Source: an uncultured Spirochaetaceae bacterium (GTDB taxonomy: Bacteria; Spirochaetota; Spirochaetia; Sphaerochaetales; Sphaerochaetaceae). From it: a DNA stretch of 64,000 nucleotides. Of the stretch, positions 54,293 to 63,010 are shown piece by piece. A model generated the notes under the pieces. That model searched no databases and was not told the DNA's origin. It was given only the letters and a program-made list of their open reading frames with translations. Positions within the stretch are counted from its first letter, which is position 1; every line of letters begins with the position of its first letter. Location: NCBI GenBank assembly GCA_944389505.1, contig CALXMP010000002.1, positions 1-64,000 of the forward strand, in the 5' to 3' direction. Made by a program: the position numbers and the translations under genes.

Positions 54293-54652
54293 ATGGTTGA
54301 TGTGATCATAGTACTAATCGTTGCTGTTATGATTGTCTTCGCAGCGCGTGGCAGCGTTAAGCACTTCAAAGGTGAAGGTCCATGCTGCGGCGGAGGATCG
54401 TCGGTGAAAGCAGGGGAGAAGGTGCTGAACGGACCGGTGATGAAAAGGCGTACTGTCAGGATTGAGGGAATGCACTGCCAGAAGTGTGCGGACCGTGTGA
54501 AGGCGGCAATCAATGCAGTCGATGGTGCTGCAGCGGAGTTCGTCGATCCGAAAGCAGGGATTGCCGATGTGAAGTTCGACCGCAATACCGATGATTTCCT
54601 TGTCAGGAAAGCAATTGAGGCCGCAGGTTACAGAGTTGTCTCGATGGGCTGA
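54293..54652 (+). CDS. Membrane-anchored heavy-metal-associated domain protein
   Basis: The 119 residues combine a membrane helix (VIIVLIVAVMIVFAA), a Cys-rich CCGGG stretch like that of FeoB-associated proteins, and a C-terminal HMA domain with GMHCQKCADRVKAAI (MxCxxC-type metal site). It looks like a fusion of the FeoB-associated protein and a metallochaperone, possibly for copper or iron handling. Last gene of the feo operon. Confidence 0.82.
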   Translation: MVDVIIVLIVAVMIVFAARGSVKHFKGEGPCCGGGSSVKAGEKVLNGPVMKRRTVRIEGMHCQKCADRVKAAINAVDGAAAEFVDPKAGIADVKFDRNTDDFLVRKAIEAAGYRVVSMG

Positions 54653-54674
54653 ATCTTTTACGCGAAGAGCAGAA

Positions 54675-54718
54675 GAGCCTATGCCATGCATTCCAGCAGG
54701 CACAGGCTCTTTCCTTTT
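54675..54718 (+). terminator. Terminator of the feo operon
   Basis: GAGCCTATGCC (54675-54685) pairs with GGCACAGGCTC (54699-54709) apart from one mismatch, followed by TTTCCTTTT. The acyl-CoA synthetase gene ends just beyond on the other strand. Confidence 0.75.
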
Positions 54719-56352
54719 CACAGGCTTTCGGCCTTCCTGAGCTCTGTCTTTATGATTTTCCCGCTTATCGTCTTCGGGAAGCCTTCTGTGAATGAGAGCT
54801 TCCTTATCCACTTGTATTCGGCAAGACGGGAGTTGCAGTAGTCCTTTATCTCCTTGCCAAGCTCCTTTGTAGGCTCAAAACCCGGCTTCGGATGGACGAT
54901 AGCCTTTACCGCCTGTCCACGGAGTGGATCAGGAATGCCTATGACGGAGCATTCAAGGACTGCGGGGTGTGTTATGAGAATATCCTCAATCTCTCCCGGT
55001 CCGATGCGGAAGCCACCGCTCTTGATGATGTCATCAAAGCGTCCCATGAACCACAGATAGCCATTCTCATCCATCGAGGCAGAGTCCCCTGTATGGTACA
55101 CCCCGCCTCTCCATACCTCCTTGTAGAGATCATCGTTGCCAAGGTATCCGGAGAATATTCCGAGGGGCTTCTTGCCGCTTTGAGGAAGTATGGCTATCTC
55201 GCCCCTTTCTCCGCGCTTTACTTTGTTGCCATCGCTGTCGATGATCCTCACATCGTAGAGGGGTGAGGGGATGCCCATGGAGCCATCGATTGCCGGAATG
55301 CCTTTGAGGTTTCCTGCAATGAGCACTGTCTCCGTCTGACCGTATCCTTCATGGAGATCCAGGCCTGTCTTCTCCTTGAAGCGCTGGAATATCTCGGGAT
55401 TGAGGTACTCGCCTGCGGTCGATGCGTGCCTGAGCGTAGGCATTGCCTCGATGCCTTTCTTCACAAGGTATCTATAGACAGTTGGAGGTGCGCAGAAGGA
55501 TGTCACACCGTATCTGTTAATGACAGATACAAGCTGTCCCGGGTCGAAGTTGTCGAAGTCATAGGCCATCACAGCGCTTCCTGTAAGCCATTGTCCGTAG
55601 ATCTTCCCCCAGGAGGCCTTTGCCCATCCTGTCTCGGCTACCGTGAAGTGCAGTCCATTGTCCTCCGCTCCCTGCCAGCATGCTGCCGTGATGATATGGG
55701 CAAGAGGGTAGGTAAAGTCATGCACCACGCCTTTGGGATACCCCGTCGTTCCCGATGTGAAGTATATAAGCATTGGATCGGTTGCTTTCGTCTCGATCCT
55801 TTCAAGCTCCTCGCTCTTCTCCTTCTCTTCCTCGGAGAAGTTCCTGTATCCCGCGATGTCCCTCTCTATTGTCCATAGCTTTGTGCCAAGCTTCTCGCTC
55901 CTGACAGCAGTGAGGACATTCTCCGCCGTGGATCCGAGCGGCGTCACGATAGCGGCCTTTGCATCGGATGTCCTCAACCTGTAGGCATAATCCGAAGAGG
56001 TGAGCATATGAGTGACTGGGATCATCACCGCTCCTATGCGGTGAAGGGCAACGGCCAGGGGCCAGTACTGGTAATGGCGCCTGAGAGCCACAATCACTCG
56101 GTCACCCCTTCCTATGCCATTATCGAGAAGGACATGCGCATACCGTATGCTCATCCTTGAGATATCAGAGAAGGAGAGAATGCGCTCATCGCCTTCGGTA
56201 TTGCACCATACGAGTGCTTTCCTTCCCGGATCGGACTTTGCGATCCTGTCCACAACGTCATATGCGAAGTTGAAGTTCTCTGGATAGTGGAATTCTATCT
56301 TCCCAGGCTTTCCGTTCTCTTCATCTATAGTGCAGTACTCTCTGTAAATCAT
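54718..56352 (-). CDS. AMP-forming acyl-CoA/acyl-ACP synthetase
   Basis: The 544 residues are an ANL-superfamily adenylating enzyme: LIYFTSGTTGYPKGVVHDF (P-loop), EGYGQTETVLIAGN, YHTGDSASMDENGYLWFMGRFDDIIKSGGFRIGPGEIE (hinge) and TISGKIIKTELRKAE (catalytic Lys near the end). Similarity is to medium-chain acyl-CoA synthetases. Its overlap with accA (ATGA) places it in the fatty-acid operon, so it may activate exogenous fatty acids. Confidence 0.85.
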   Translation of the reverse strand: MIYREYCTIDEENGKPGKIEFHYPENFNFAYDVVDRIAKSDPGRKALVWCNTEGDERILSFSDISRMSIRYAHVLLDNGIGRGDRVIVALRRHYQYWPLAVALHRIGAVMIPVTHMLTSSDYAYRLRTSDAKAAIVTPLGSTAENVLTAVRSEKLGTKLWTIERDIAGYRNFSEEEKEKSEELERIETKATDPMLIYFTSGTTGYPKGVVHDFTYPLAHIITAACWQGAEDNGLHFTVAETGWAKASWGKIYGQWLTGSAVMAYDFDNFDPGQLVSVINRYGVTSFCAPPTVYRYLVKKGIEAMPTLRHASTAGEYLNPEIFQRFKEKTGLDLHEGYGQTETVLIAGNLKGIPAIDGSMGIPSPLYDVRIIDSDGNKVKRGERGEIAILPQSGKKPLGIFSGYLGNDDLYKEVWRGGVYHTGDSASMDENGYLWFMGRFDDIIKSGGFRIGPGEIEDILITHPAVLECSVIGIPDPLRGQAVKAIVHPKPGFEPTKELGKEIKDYCNSRLAEYKWIRKLSFTEGFPKTISGKIIKTELRKAESL

Positions 56353-57125
56353 GTTGTTCTCCTTCCGAATGAACGGAAACGCTGGTATCTTCGCTCCAGA
56401 AGAGAGCTATCTTCCATCAGTCCTCTGATCTCACCGGACATATCGTCCTTCAGCCTGGCGTAGAAATCCTCTGTCCCAATACCTTCCTCGCTTATAATCC
56501 TGTCAGCAATCCCGAAGCTGAGAGCATCCGCAGCAGTAAGATGCAGTGCATCAGCAGCCTCTGCAGCTTTCGATCCATCTCGCCAGAGTATGCTTGCGCA
56601 TCCTTCAGGAGAGATCACGGAGTAGACAGCATTCTCAAGCATCCAGAGTCTGTCAGCGAGGGCGAGGGCAAGTGCTCCGCCGCTTCCTCCTTCTCCGATG
56701 AGGATTGTCAGTACAGGGACCTTAAGCGCGCTCATCGTAAGAAGATTCTCCGCTATTGCCTGCCCCTGTCCGCGCTTTTCAGCCCCGACTCCGCAGTATG
56801 CTCCTGAGGTGTCGACGAATGTTATGACAGGGCGTGAGAACTTCTCCGCCTGCTTCATCAGCCGCAGTGCCTTCCTGTAGCCTTCCGGCTCAGGTGCTCC
56901 GAAGGATCTCTCCATCCTTTCAGCGGTGGTGTGCCCTTTCTCTATGCCGATGACCGTCACCGGGATATCCCCAAGCCAGGCTATGCCACCGACGACAGCT
57001 TTATCGTCCCCATGCCTTCTGTCCCCATGGAACTCTATGAAGCCTTTGAAGATTGAATGGATGCAGTCAAGCGCTGTCGGCCTTGATGACAGCCTTGCTG
57101 TCTTTACACGTTCATAAGCTTCCAT
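56349..57125 (-). CDS. accA: Acetyl-CoA carboxylase carboxyltransferase subunit alpha
   Basis: Transfers the carboxyl group to acetyl-CoA with AccD. The 258 residues have RPTALDCIHSIFKGFIEFHGDRRHGDD, FVDTSGAYCGVGAEKRGQG, IGEGGSGGALALALADR and SVISPEGCASILW. The first ~60 residues of longer AccA forms are missing. The start at 57125 (MEAYERVK) has AAGGAG upstream and overlaps the accD end by 14 bases. Confidence 0.92.
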   Translation of the reverse strand: MEAYERVKTARLSSRPTALDCIHSIFKGFIEFHGDRRHGDDKAVVGGIAWLGDIPVTVIGIEKGHTTAERMERSFGAPEPEGYRKALRLMKQAEKFSRPVITFVDTSGAYCGVGAEKRGQGQAIAENLLTMSALKVPVLTILIGEGGSGGALALALADRLWMLENAVYSVISPEGCASILWRDGSKAAEAADALHLTAADALSFGIADRIISEEGIGTEDFYARLKDDMSGEIRGLMEDSSLLERRYQRFRSFGRRTT

Positions 57126-57972
57126 CGGAACTCCTTCTGCAGTGCAGGGCAAGTATCGAGGCAATCGTCTCCTTCTCCACAATCCTGCTTATAACCATGT
57201 CCGCAAAGCCATGCTCCATTATGAATTCCGAGGTCTGGAATCCCCTGGGCAGCTTCTGCCTCATGGTCTCCTCGATGACCCTCCGCCCGGCAAAACCGAC
57301 CGTTGCGCCTGGTTCTGCGAGTATTATGTCTCCTTCCATCGCAAACGATGCGGTTACACCGCCTGTCGTAGGATCGGTTAGGACCGTGATGTACAGCAGT
57401 CCTTTATCGGAATGCCTTCTGACAGCAGCGCTTGTCTTCGCCATCTGCATGAGCGAGAGCAGGCCTTCCTGCATTCTTGCACCTCCAGAGACAGTCCATC
57501 CGACGACTGGAAGTCCGTTCTCCGCAGCATATTCAAAGAGCAGAGTGATCTTCTCTCCTGCGGCAGCTCCCATCGATCCCATCATGAAGAGGGAATCCAT
57601 CGAGAACACAGCGGCAGGAAATCCTCCTATCTCTGCCGTTCCCGTAATCACCGATTCATTCTCGCCGCTCTTTGCCTTTGCGCTTATGAGCTTATCACGG
57701 TAGCCCGGGAAGGATAGGGGGTCATCGGATTCGATATCGCTGAAAAGCTCTGTGAATGAGCCGCTATCGGTCATGTATCCGAGCCTCTTGCGTGCTCCGA
57801 TCCTGAAGTGATGGCCGCAGATGCATGTCATCAGCATGCTCTCTGCCTGGCTTTCCTTCAGCGTGCGGTGGCAGTTTGGGCAGACGACTTCGCTCTCGCC
57901 ATAGACAGGGGCAGCGCTTCGTCCTTCCTTCTCCAGTTCATTCCTGGCTTTATATTCGAAGTTAAGGAGCAT
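57112..57972 (-). CDS. accD: Acetyl-CoA carboxylase carboxyltransferase subunit beta
   Basis: Beta partner of AccA, 286 residues, with the zinc ribbon near the N-terminus and the crotonase-like core FSMDSLFMMGSMGAAAGEKI, GARMQEGLLSLMQMAKT, YITVLTDPTTGGVTASFAM and IGFAGRR-like VGFAGRRVIEETM. The ribbon has CPNC (31-34) but CIC (50-52) where the family has CxxC, one residue short. Starts right after accC. Confidence 0.92.
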   Translation of the reverse strand: MLLNFEYKARNELEKEGRSAAPVYGESEVVCPNCHRTLKESQAESMLMTCICGHHFRIGARKRLGYMTDSGSFTELFSDIESDDPLSFPGYRDKLISAKAKSGENESVITGTAEIGGFPAAVFSMDSLFMMGSMGAAAGEKITLLFEYAAENGLPVVGWTVSGGARMQEGLLSLMQMAKTSAAVRRHSDKGLLYITVLTDPTTGGVTASFAMEGDIILAEPGATVGFAGRRVIEETMRQKLPRGFQTSEFIMEHGFADMVISRIVEKETIASILALHCRRSSDGSL

Positions 57973-59279
57973 TATCTTCCTTCCATGAAATCGGTTGTGT
58001 AGTCACCGGAGAGGAATGCCGGATCGCTTATGATCCCAAGCTCCTCCCCGATATTCGTATCTATGCCTTCGATCAGGAGCTCGCATAGATAAGCCCTCAT
58101 CTTCCTTATCGACTCCTCCCTTGTCCTTGTGTAGACAATGAGCTTGCCGACAAGCGGGTCGTAGTAGGGAGGGACATCGGTACCAGGCTCCAGATATGTA
58201 TCGAACCTGACGAATGGTCCTCCAGGGATGTGTATCCTTCTTACCGTTCCGGGCGTTTTCGCGTTTATCCTGCATTCGATTGCCGCGCCGCTCAGCCTTA
58301 CATCCTTATGCGTGAACGAGATAGGGATGCCTGCGGCTATCCTTATCTGCCACTTCACCAGGTCCGTTCCCGTAAGAATCTCCGTAACCCCATGCTCAAC
58401 CTGCAGACGCAGGTTCATCTCCATGAAGTAATAGCGGCCTGTGCTGTCCAGAAGGAACTCAAGCGTTCCTGCGCCTGTGTATCCGATCTTCCTTACAGCT
58501 TCCTCGGTCTTTGCAAGGAGCTCTGCTCTTATTGTCCTGTCGAGTCCGGGGGAGGGTGATTCCTCCAGAAGTTTCTGATGCCTCCTCTGGATGGAGCAGT
58601 CCCTCTCTCCGAGTGCGATTGCATTGCCGAATTCATCAGCGAGGACCTGCACCTCGATATGCCTTGCATTCTCGATGCACTTCTCGAGGTAGAGACCTCC
58701 ATCGCCGAATGCTGTTTCACTCTCCTTGACAGCTACGGGATACGCATCCCTGAGATCTTCGGCAGAGTATGCAGGCCTTATACCCCTGCCTCCACCTCCC
58801 GATCTTGCCTTGAGCATCACAGGATACCCGATGCGTTCCGCCTCTTTCAGAGCCTCATCCACACAGCTGAGAGTGCCGGTTCCGGGGATTACAGGAAGAC
58901 CTGCATCGGAAGCGAGCTTCTTTATCGCGGATTTATCCGATAGCCTCTTCATCGTCTCTGCGTCCGGACCGATGAAAGCTATCCCGTTCTTCCTGCATTC
59001 ATCTGCAAGTGCGGGATTCTCCGAAAGGAATCCATACCCGGGGTGTATGGCATTGGCCTTTGTTGCGAGGGCAGCGCTTATTATGCTGCTGATGCTGAGA
59101 TAGCTCTCCTGAGCCGGGGCCGGACCTATGCATATGCTCTCATCCGCAAGCGCGGAGTGAAGGGCGTTCCTGTCCGCCTCTGAGTAGACAGCTACGGTCT
59201 TTATCCCCATCTCCTTGCATGCGCGGATTATCCTTACGGCTATCTCTCCGCGGTTCGCGATCAGGATCTTTGAGAACAT
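57972..59279 (-). CDS. accC: Biotin carboxylase
   Basis: ATP-dependent carboxylation of biotin on AccB. The 435 residues start MFSKILIANRGEIAVRII and show the ATP-grasp loop KARSGGGGRGIR, EKCIENARHIEVQVLAD, GERDCSIQRRHQKLLEESPS and MEMNLRLQVEHGVTE (usual MNTR-QVEHPVTE, catalytic Arg, Gln and Glu kept). The start at 59279 has AAAGGATCA upstream and overlaps fabZ by 19 bases. Confidence 0.94.
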   Translation of the reverse strand: MFSKILIANRGEIAVRIIRACKEMGIKTVAVYSEADRNALHSALADESICIGPAPAQESYLSISSIISAALATKANAIHPGYGFLSENPALADECRKNGIAFIGPDAETMKRLSDKSAIKKLASDAGLPVIPGTGTLSCVDEALKEAERIGYPVMLKARSGGGGRGIRPAYSAEDLRDAYPVAVKESETAFGDGGLYLEKCIENARHIEVQVLADEFGNAIALGERDCSIQRRHQKLLEESPSPGLDRTIRAELLAKTEEAVRKIGYTGAGTLEFLLDSTGRYYFMEMNLRLQVEHGVTEILTGTDLVKWQIRIAAGIPISFTHKDVRLSGAAIECRINAKTPGTVRRIHIPGGPFVRFDTYLEPGTDVPPYYDPLVGKLIVYTRTREESIRKMRAYLCELLIEGIDTNIGEELGIISDPAFLSGDYTTDFMEGR

Positions 59280-59704
59280 ACCTGATCCTTTCCCGCGATG
59301 GCGAATGAGAACGAAGCTGTTATCGCGAGATTGCCGCCGGCATAGCCTTCGCCCTCTGCGAAATAGAACGGTCCCTTTGATTTCGTGATCCTGCACTTCG
59401 TCCTGAACTCATCCCCGGGATGTACCGGAGACCTGAATCTGACCTTGTCCAGTCCTGCATATACAGGAAGGCTATTCTCATCGAGAGCACCTTCAAGAAG
59501 CACGCATGCAGTCTGTGCGAGGATCTCACATAGGATAACGCCAGGGACGATCGGAAAGCCTGGGAAATGCCCGTCAAGAAAGAACTCAGTCCCCTTTATC
59601 CTGTATATTCCCTCCGCTTCATCGCCGTTTTTTGTGACCTCATCGAGAAGGAGCATGCTGTTCCTATGGGGGAGGAGTTTCATGATCTCTGTCCTGTCCA
59701 TCAT
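59261..59704 (-). CDS. fabZ: 3-hydroxyacyl-ACP dehydratase FabZ
   Basis: Hot-dog-fold dehydratase of fatty-acid elongation, 147 residues. Catalytic His in DGHFPGFPIVPGVILCEILAQTA, preceded by LLPHRNSMLLLDEV. The start overlaps the accB stop (ATGA); a second ATG one codon later is possible. Confidence 0.93.
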   Translation of the reverse strand: MMDRTEIMKLLPHRNSMLLLDEVTKNGDEAEGIYRIKGTEFFLDGHFPGFPIVPGVILCEILAQTACVLLEGALDENSLPVYAGLDKVRFRSPVHPGDEFRTKCRITKSKGPFYFAEGEGYAGGNLAITASFSFAIAGKDQVCSQRS

Positions 59705-60129
59705 GCCCTCCTGATCCTGAATAGCGGAGTGCCATACCCTATGACAGCCCCGTTCTTCTGAAGCACTTCGAGTATGACGCAGTCATTCTCTGCTGTGATC
59801 TCATTGAGAAGCTTCATCGCCTCTATGATGCACACAGTCTCTCCCTTCCTTACCGTCTTCCCGGGTATTACATATGGATCGGCATTCTCCGCAGGGGAGG
59901 TATAGAAGACACCTACCATCGGAGAGACAATCACATCTTCATCCGATGCGGGAGATGGTTCCTCATGCTTCTCCTCAGCGCTGTCGGATGTTCTGTAGAC
60001 AGCGGGGGAGGGCGTCTGGGCATTGCCTCTTTCAAGGCGCACCGTGCAGCCGTTTTCGTTGACCTCAAGCCCTGTCAGCTCAAGCTCCTTCATCAAGGTA
60101 GCGTATTTCCTGATTGACTCCTCTGTCAT
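59701..60129 (-). CDS. accB: Biotin carboxyl carrier protein
   Basis: Carries biotin for AccC and AccAD. The 142 residues comprise an N-terminal helix region (IRKYATLMKELELTGLEV), a Pro/Ser/Glu-rich linker and the C-terminal biotinyl domain VSPMVGVFYTSP with EAMKLLNEI (biotin on the Lys of AMKL). The ATG at 60129 is five bases after AGGAGG and overlaps the fabF stop. Confidence 0.94.
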   Translation of the reverse strand: MTEESIRKYATLMKELELTGLEVNENGCTVRLERGNAQTPSPAVYRTSDSAEEKHEEPSPASDEDVIVSPMVGVFYTSPAENADPYVIPGKTVRKGETVCIIEAMKLLNEITAENDCVILEVLQKNGAVIGYGTPLFRIRRA

Positions 60130-61364
60130 CATACCCTCCTGAATGCGAGGACTGCATTATGTCCTCCGAATCCGAGAGAGGATGAGAGCGCTATATCGAT
60201 TTCCGCATCGCGTGCTGAAAGCGGTACGTAATCGAGGTCGCAGTCAGGATCCTTCTCCAGAAGATTGATCGTCGGTGTGACGATTCCTGTCTCGAGCGTC
60301 TTCAGAGCGACTATCGCCTCAAAAGCACCGGCCGCGCCGAGCATGTGGCCCGTCATGGACTTTGATGAGCTTATCATGGCCTTCCTGGCATTCTCCTCTC
60401 CGAGTGCGCCTTTTATCGCAAGGGTCTCACCCTTATCATTCAGCGGTGTTCCTGTGCCATGGGCATTGATGTAGACCGTCCCATTTCCATCCCATCCAGA
60501 CTCTTTGAGAGCTTCCTCTATAGCTCTTCTTCCTCCCTCAGCATCGGGAGCAGGGGCTGTCATATGATACGCATCGCATGTCGAGCCGTAGCCTGTGATC
60601 TCTCCGTAGATATGGGCGCCTCTAGCTTTTGCCCTCTCGTATTCCTCGAGCACAAGGGCAGCTGCACCTTCACCGATGACGAATCCTGCACGCCTTCTGT
60701 CGAATGGAAGCGAAGCGGCATCCGGATCTGAGGATACGGTGAGCGCCTGCATGTTCTGGAAGCCAGCGACACCGATCTCGGTTATGGCGGCCTCTGTTCC
60801 TCCTGTGATGACCGCGTCGGCATAGCCATGGCGTATTGCCCTTACAGCCTCGCCGATGGCATTCGAGCCGGAGGCACATGCTGTTACGGCAGGAAGAGCC
60901 GCTCCCTTGCATCCGAATCTGATTGCTATCATTCCCGCAGCCATGTTCGCGATGAGCATAGGGATGAGGTATGGAGAGACACGTCCCGGCCCTCTGTCTA
61001 TGAGCTTCTTCATCTCTGCTGAGAATGTGGTTATGCCTCCGATTCCGCTGCCGAAATAGACGGCGAATCTCTCCGGGTCGACAGTGCCTTCTATACCGCT
61101 TTCCTGCACTGCCTGCACAGAGGCTGCAAGTGCATACTGGACGTTTCTGTCGGTCCTTAGAACCTCCGCCTTCTCCATATATGCCCTTGGATCGAAATTC
61201 TTGATCTCTGCAGCAAGCTTTGCTTTGTAATTATCTGTATTAAAATAAGTTATATTCCCAATTCCGGAACGTCCCGCCACAAGGCTATCCCATGCTTCGG
61301 CGACATTATTCCCCACAGGGCTTATCGTCCCCATACCGGTGACGACAACGCGTCTTGCTTCCAT
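60129..61364 (-). CDS. fabF: Beta-ketoacyl-ACP synthase II
   Basis: Condensing enzyme of chain elongation, 411 residues. Catalytic Cys163 (TACASGSNAIG), His in NAHGTGTPLND and His in KSMTGHMLGAAG. AAGGAG precedes the ATG. The only condensing enzyme in the visible cluster; fabH is not in the window. Confidence 0.95.
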   Translation of the reverse strand: MEARRVVVTGMGTISPVGNNVAEAWDSLVAGRSGIGNITYFNTDNYKAKLAAEIKNFDPRAYMEKAEVLRTDRNVQYALAASVQAVQESGIEGTVDPERFAVYFGSGIGGITTFSAEMKKLIDRGPGRVSPYLIPMLIANMAAGMIAIRFGCKGAALPAVTACASGSNAIGEAVRAIRHGYADAVITGGTEAAITEIGVAGFQNMQALTVSSDPDAASLPFDRRRAGFVIGEGAAALVLEEYERAKARGAHIYGEITGYGSTCDAYHMTAPAPDAEGGRRAIEEALKESGWDGNGTVYINAHGTGTPLNDKGETLAIKGALGEENARKAMISSSKSMTGHMLGAAGAFEAIVALKTLETGIVTPTINLLEKDPDCDLDYVPLSARDAEIDIALSSSLGFGGHNAVLAFRRV

Positions 61365-61373
61365 ATTGACTCC

Positions 61374-62102
61374 TTACATTGCTAGTCCGCCATCGACTCT
61401 GATGACCTCGCCCGTTATATACGGTGAGGCAATGAGGAATGCTGCGGCGGATGCTACATCCTCTGCTTCTCCCATCCTCCCTAAAGGAATTGATGACAGG
61501 AGGGGGTTATTGTCCTCTATATCCTTTGTCATATCGGTTCTTATGAAACCTGGTGCGATGGCATTGCAGGTTATTCCCTTATGCGCCAGCTCTCTGGCAA
61601 CGGACTTCGTCAGTCCGATCAGTCCTGCCTTCGAAGCGGAGTAGTTAGCCTGTCCCGCATTGCCCATAAGTCCGGATACAGAGCTTATGTTCACGATTCT
61701 CCCGCCTTTGCTCCGCAGAAGGCAGGGTATGACTGCACGTGTCATCAGATAGGCTCCCTTGAGATTCGTATCGATGACCCTGTCCCATGAATCCTCGCTC
61801 ATCATCGCAACAAGGCCATCCTTAGTGACGCCTGCATTGTTGATGAGCACGGATATATTGCCAAGCTCGCTGTTTATCATCTTAACAGTGTTCCTGACCT
61901 CATCGCCGCAGGAGATGTCGCAGCGGTAGGGGATTGCCCTTACGCCGCTTCTGCGGCATTCCTCCGCCGTCTTCTCCGCAGCTTCGCTGTTGCCTGCATA
62001 GATTATCGCGATATCGGCACCGAGAGAGGAAAGCCTGAGCGCTATCGCTCTTCCTATTCCCCTTGAACCTCCCGTTACGATAGCCGTCTTTCCGTTCAGC
62101 AT
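61374..62102 (-). CDS. fabG: 3-oxoacyl-ACP reductase FabG
   Basis: NADPH-dependent short-chain reductase, 242 residues: TGGSRGIGRAIA (cofactor), NNAGVTKDGL, ISSVSGLMGNAGQANYSASKAG (Ser, Tyr, Lys) and the end ITGEVIRVDGGLAM. The start at 62102 overlaps the fabD end by seven bases; the long upstream extension is shadow of fabD in another frame. Confidence 0.95.
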   Translation of the reverse strand: MLNGKTAIVTGGSRGIGRAIALRLSSLGADIAIIYAGNSEAAEKTAEECRRSGVRAIPYRCDISCGDEVRNTVKMINSELGNISVLINNAGVTKDGLVAMMSEDSWDRVIDTNLKGAYLMTRAVIPCLLRSKGGRIVNISSVSGLMGNAGQANYSASKAGLIGLTKSVARELAHKGITCNAIAPGFIRTDMTKDIEDNNPLLSSIPLGRMGEAEDVASAAAFLIASPYITGEVIRVDGGLAM

Positions 62103-63010
62103 CCGAGAGCCTCCCTGACCCCATCGATATCGCCGATCTTCCCGACGCTCAGTGTCTTTACAGACCTGTCCGTACGCTTTATCAGCCCGGATAGCGTTGT
62201 GCCTGGCCCGAGTTCGATGAATGTATCGACACCTTCTCCTATCATGCCTCTGACGGCCTTTGCCCATCTCACCGGAGATTTGATCTGCGCCGCAAGCGTT
62301 CCTTTGATATCGCTGCCATAGATCTCTCCAGTGACGTTCGACCACACAGGGATTGACGGGGTGGAGAAAGCAAAACCACTCAGAGCCTCGCTGAAGCCAT
62401 CTGCCGCCTCAGCCATGAAAGGGGAGTGGAATCCGCCTGAGACGCTGAGTCTCAGTGAACGTCCGCCCGCTTCCTTCACAGCATTCTCGAATGCTTCCAT
62501 CCTCTCCTCTGCCGCGGCAACGACAACCTGGCCAGGGGAGTTGTAGTTCACAGGGTAGACATCGCTGAAGCCCGATGCGAGCTTCTCGACCGTCTCATCG
62601 TCCAGCTTCAGCACGGCAACCATGCCAGTCCTGAGCTTCTCCGTCTCTTTCTGCATAAGAGAAGCCCTTATGGAGACTAGCCTGAAGCCCTCCTGATAGC
62701 TGAAGACCCCTGCTGAGGCAAGCGCGGAAAGCTCACCAAGCGAGAATCCTGCGGCATGGCTGGCTTTGATGCCGAGGCTTTCCATCGCAGCCTGTATCGC
62801 AGTCTCAACCACATAGAGCGCTCTCTGGGTGTTCTCGGTCCTCATCAGCTCCTCATCAGATGAGCTGAACAGCATATCGATAAGGCCCGGAGCCATGCTC
62901 TCATATGAATCAATCAGCATTCTCGCTGCATCCGAATTCTCGTAGAAATCCCTGCCCATGCCGGGATACTGAGCTCCCTGTCCGGGAAAAACAAAGGCTA
63001 TCTTACCCAT
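62096..63010 (-). CDS. fabD: Malonyl-CoA:ACP transacylase
   Basis: Loads malonyl on ACP. The 304 residues start with FVFPGQGAQYPGMG; the nucleophile is in GFSLGELSALA (GHSLGE in many species), and the catalytic His is in GGFHSPFM. The start overlaps the fabK end by 13 bases. Confidence 0.94.
   Translation of the reverse strand: MGKIAFVFPGQGAQYPGMGRDFYENSDAARMLIDSYESMAPGLIDMLFSSSDEELMRTENTQRALYVVETAIQAAMESLGIKASHAAGFSLGELSALASAGVFSYQEGFRLVSIRASLMQKETEKLRTGMVAVLKLDDETVEKLASGFSDVYPVNYNSPGQVVVAAAEERMEAFENAVKEAGGRSLRLSVSGGFHSPFMAEAADGFSEALSGFAFSTPSIPVWSNVTGEIYGSDIKGTLAAQIKSPVRWAKAVRGMIGEGVDTFIELGPGTTLSGLIKRTDRSVKTLSVGKIGDIDGVREALGC

Noticed and set aside
62103-62345. 81-residue N-terminal extension of the fabG frame
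   Set aside because: Basic, low-complexity residues that are the out-of-frame reading of fabD; FabG proteins begin at MLNGKTAIVTGG.
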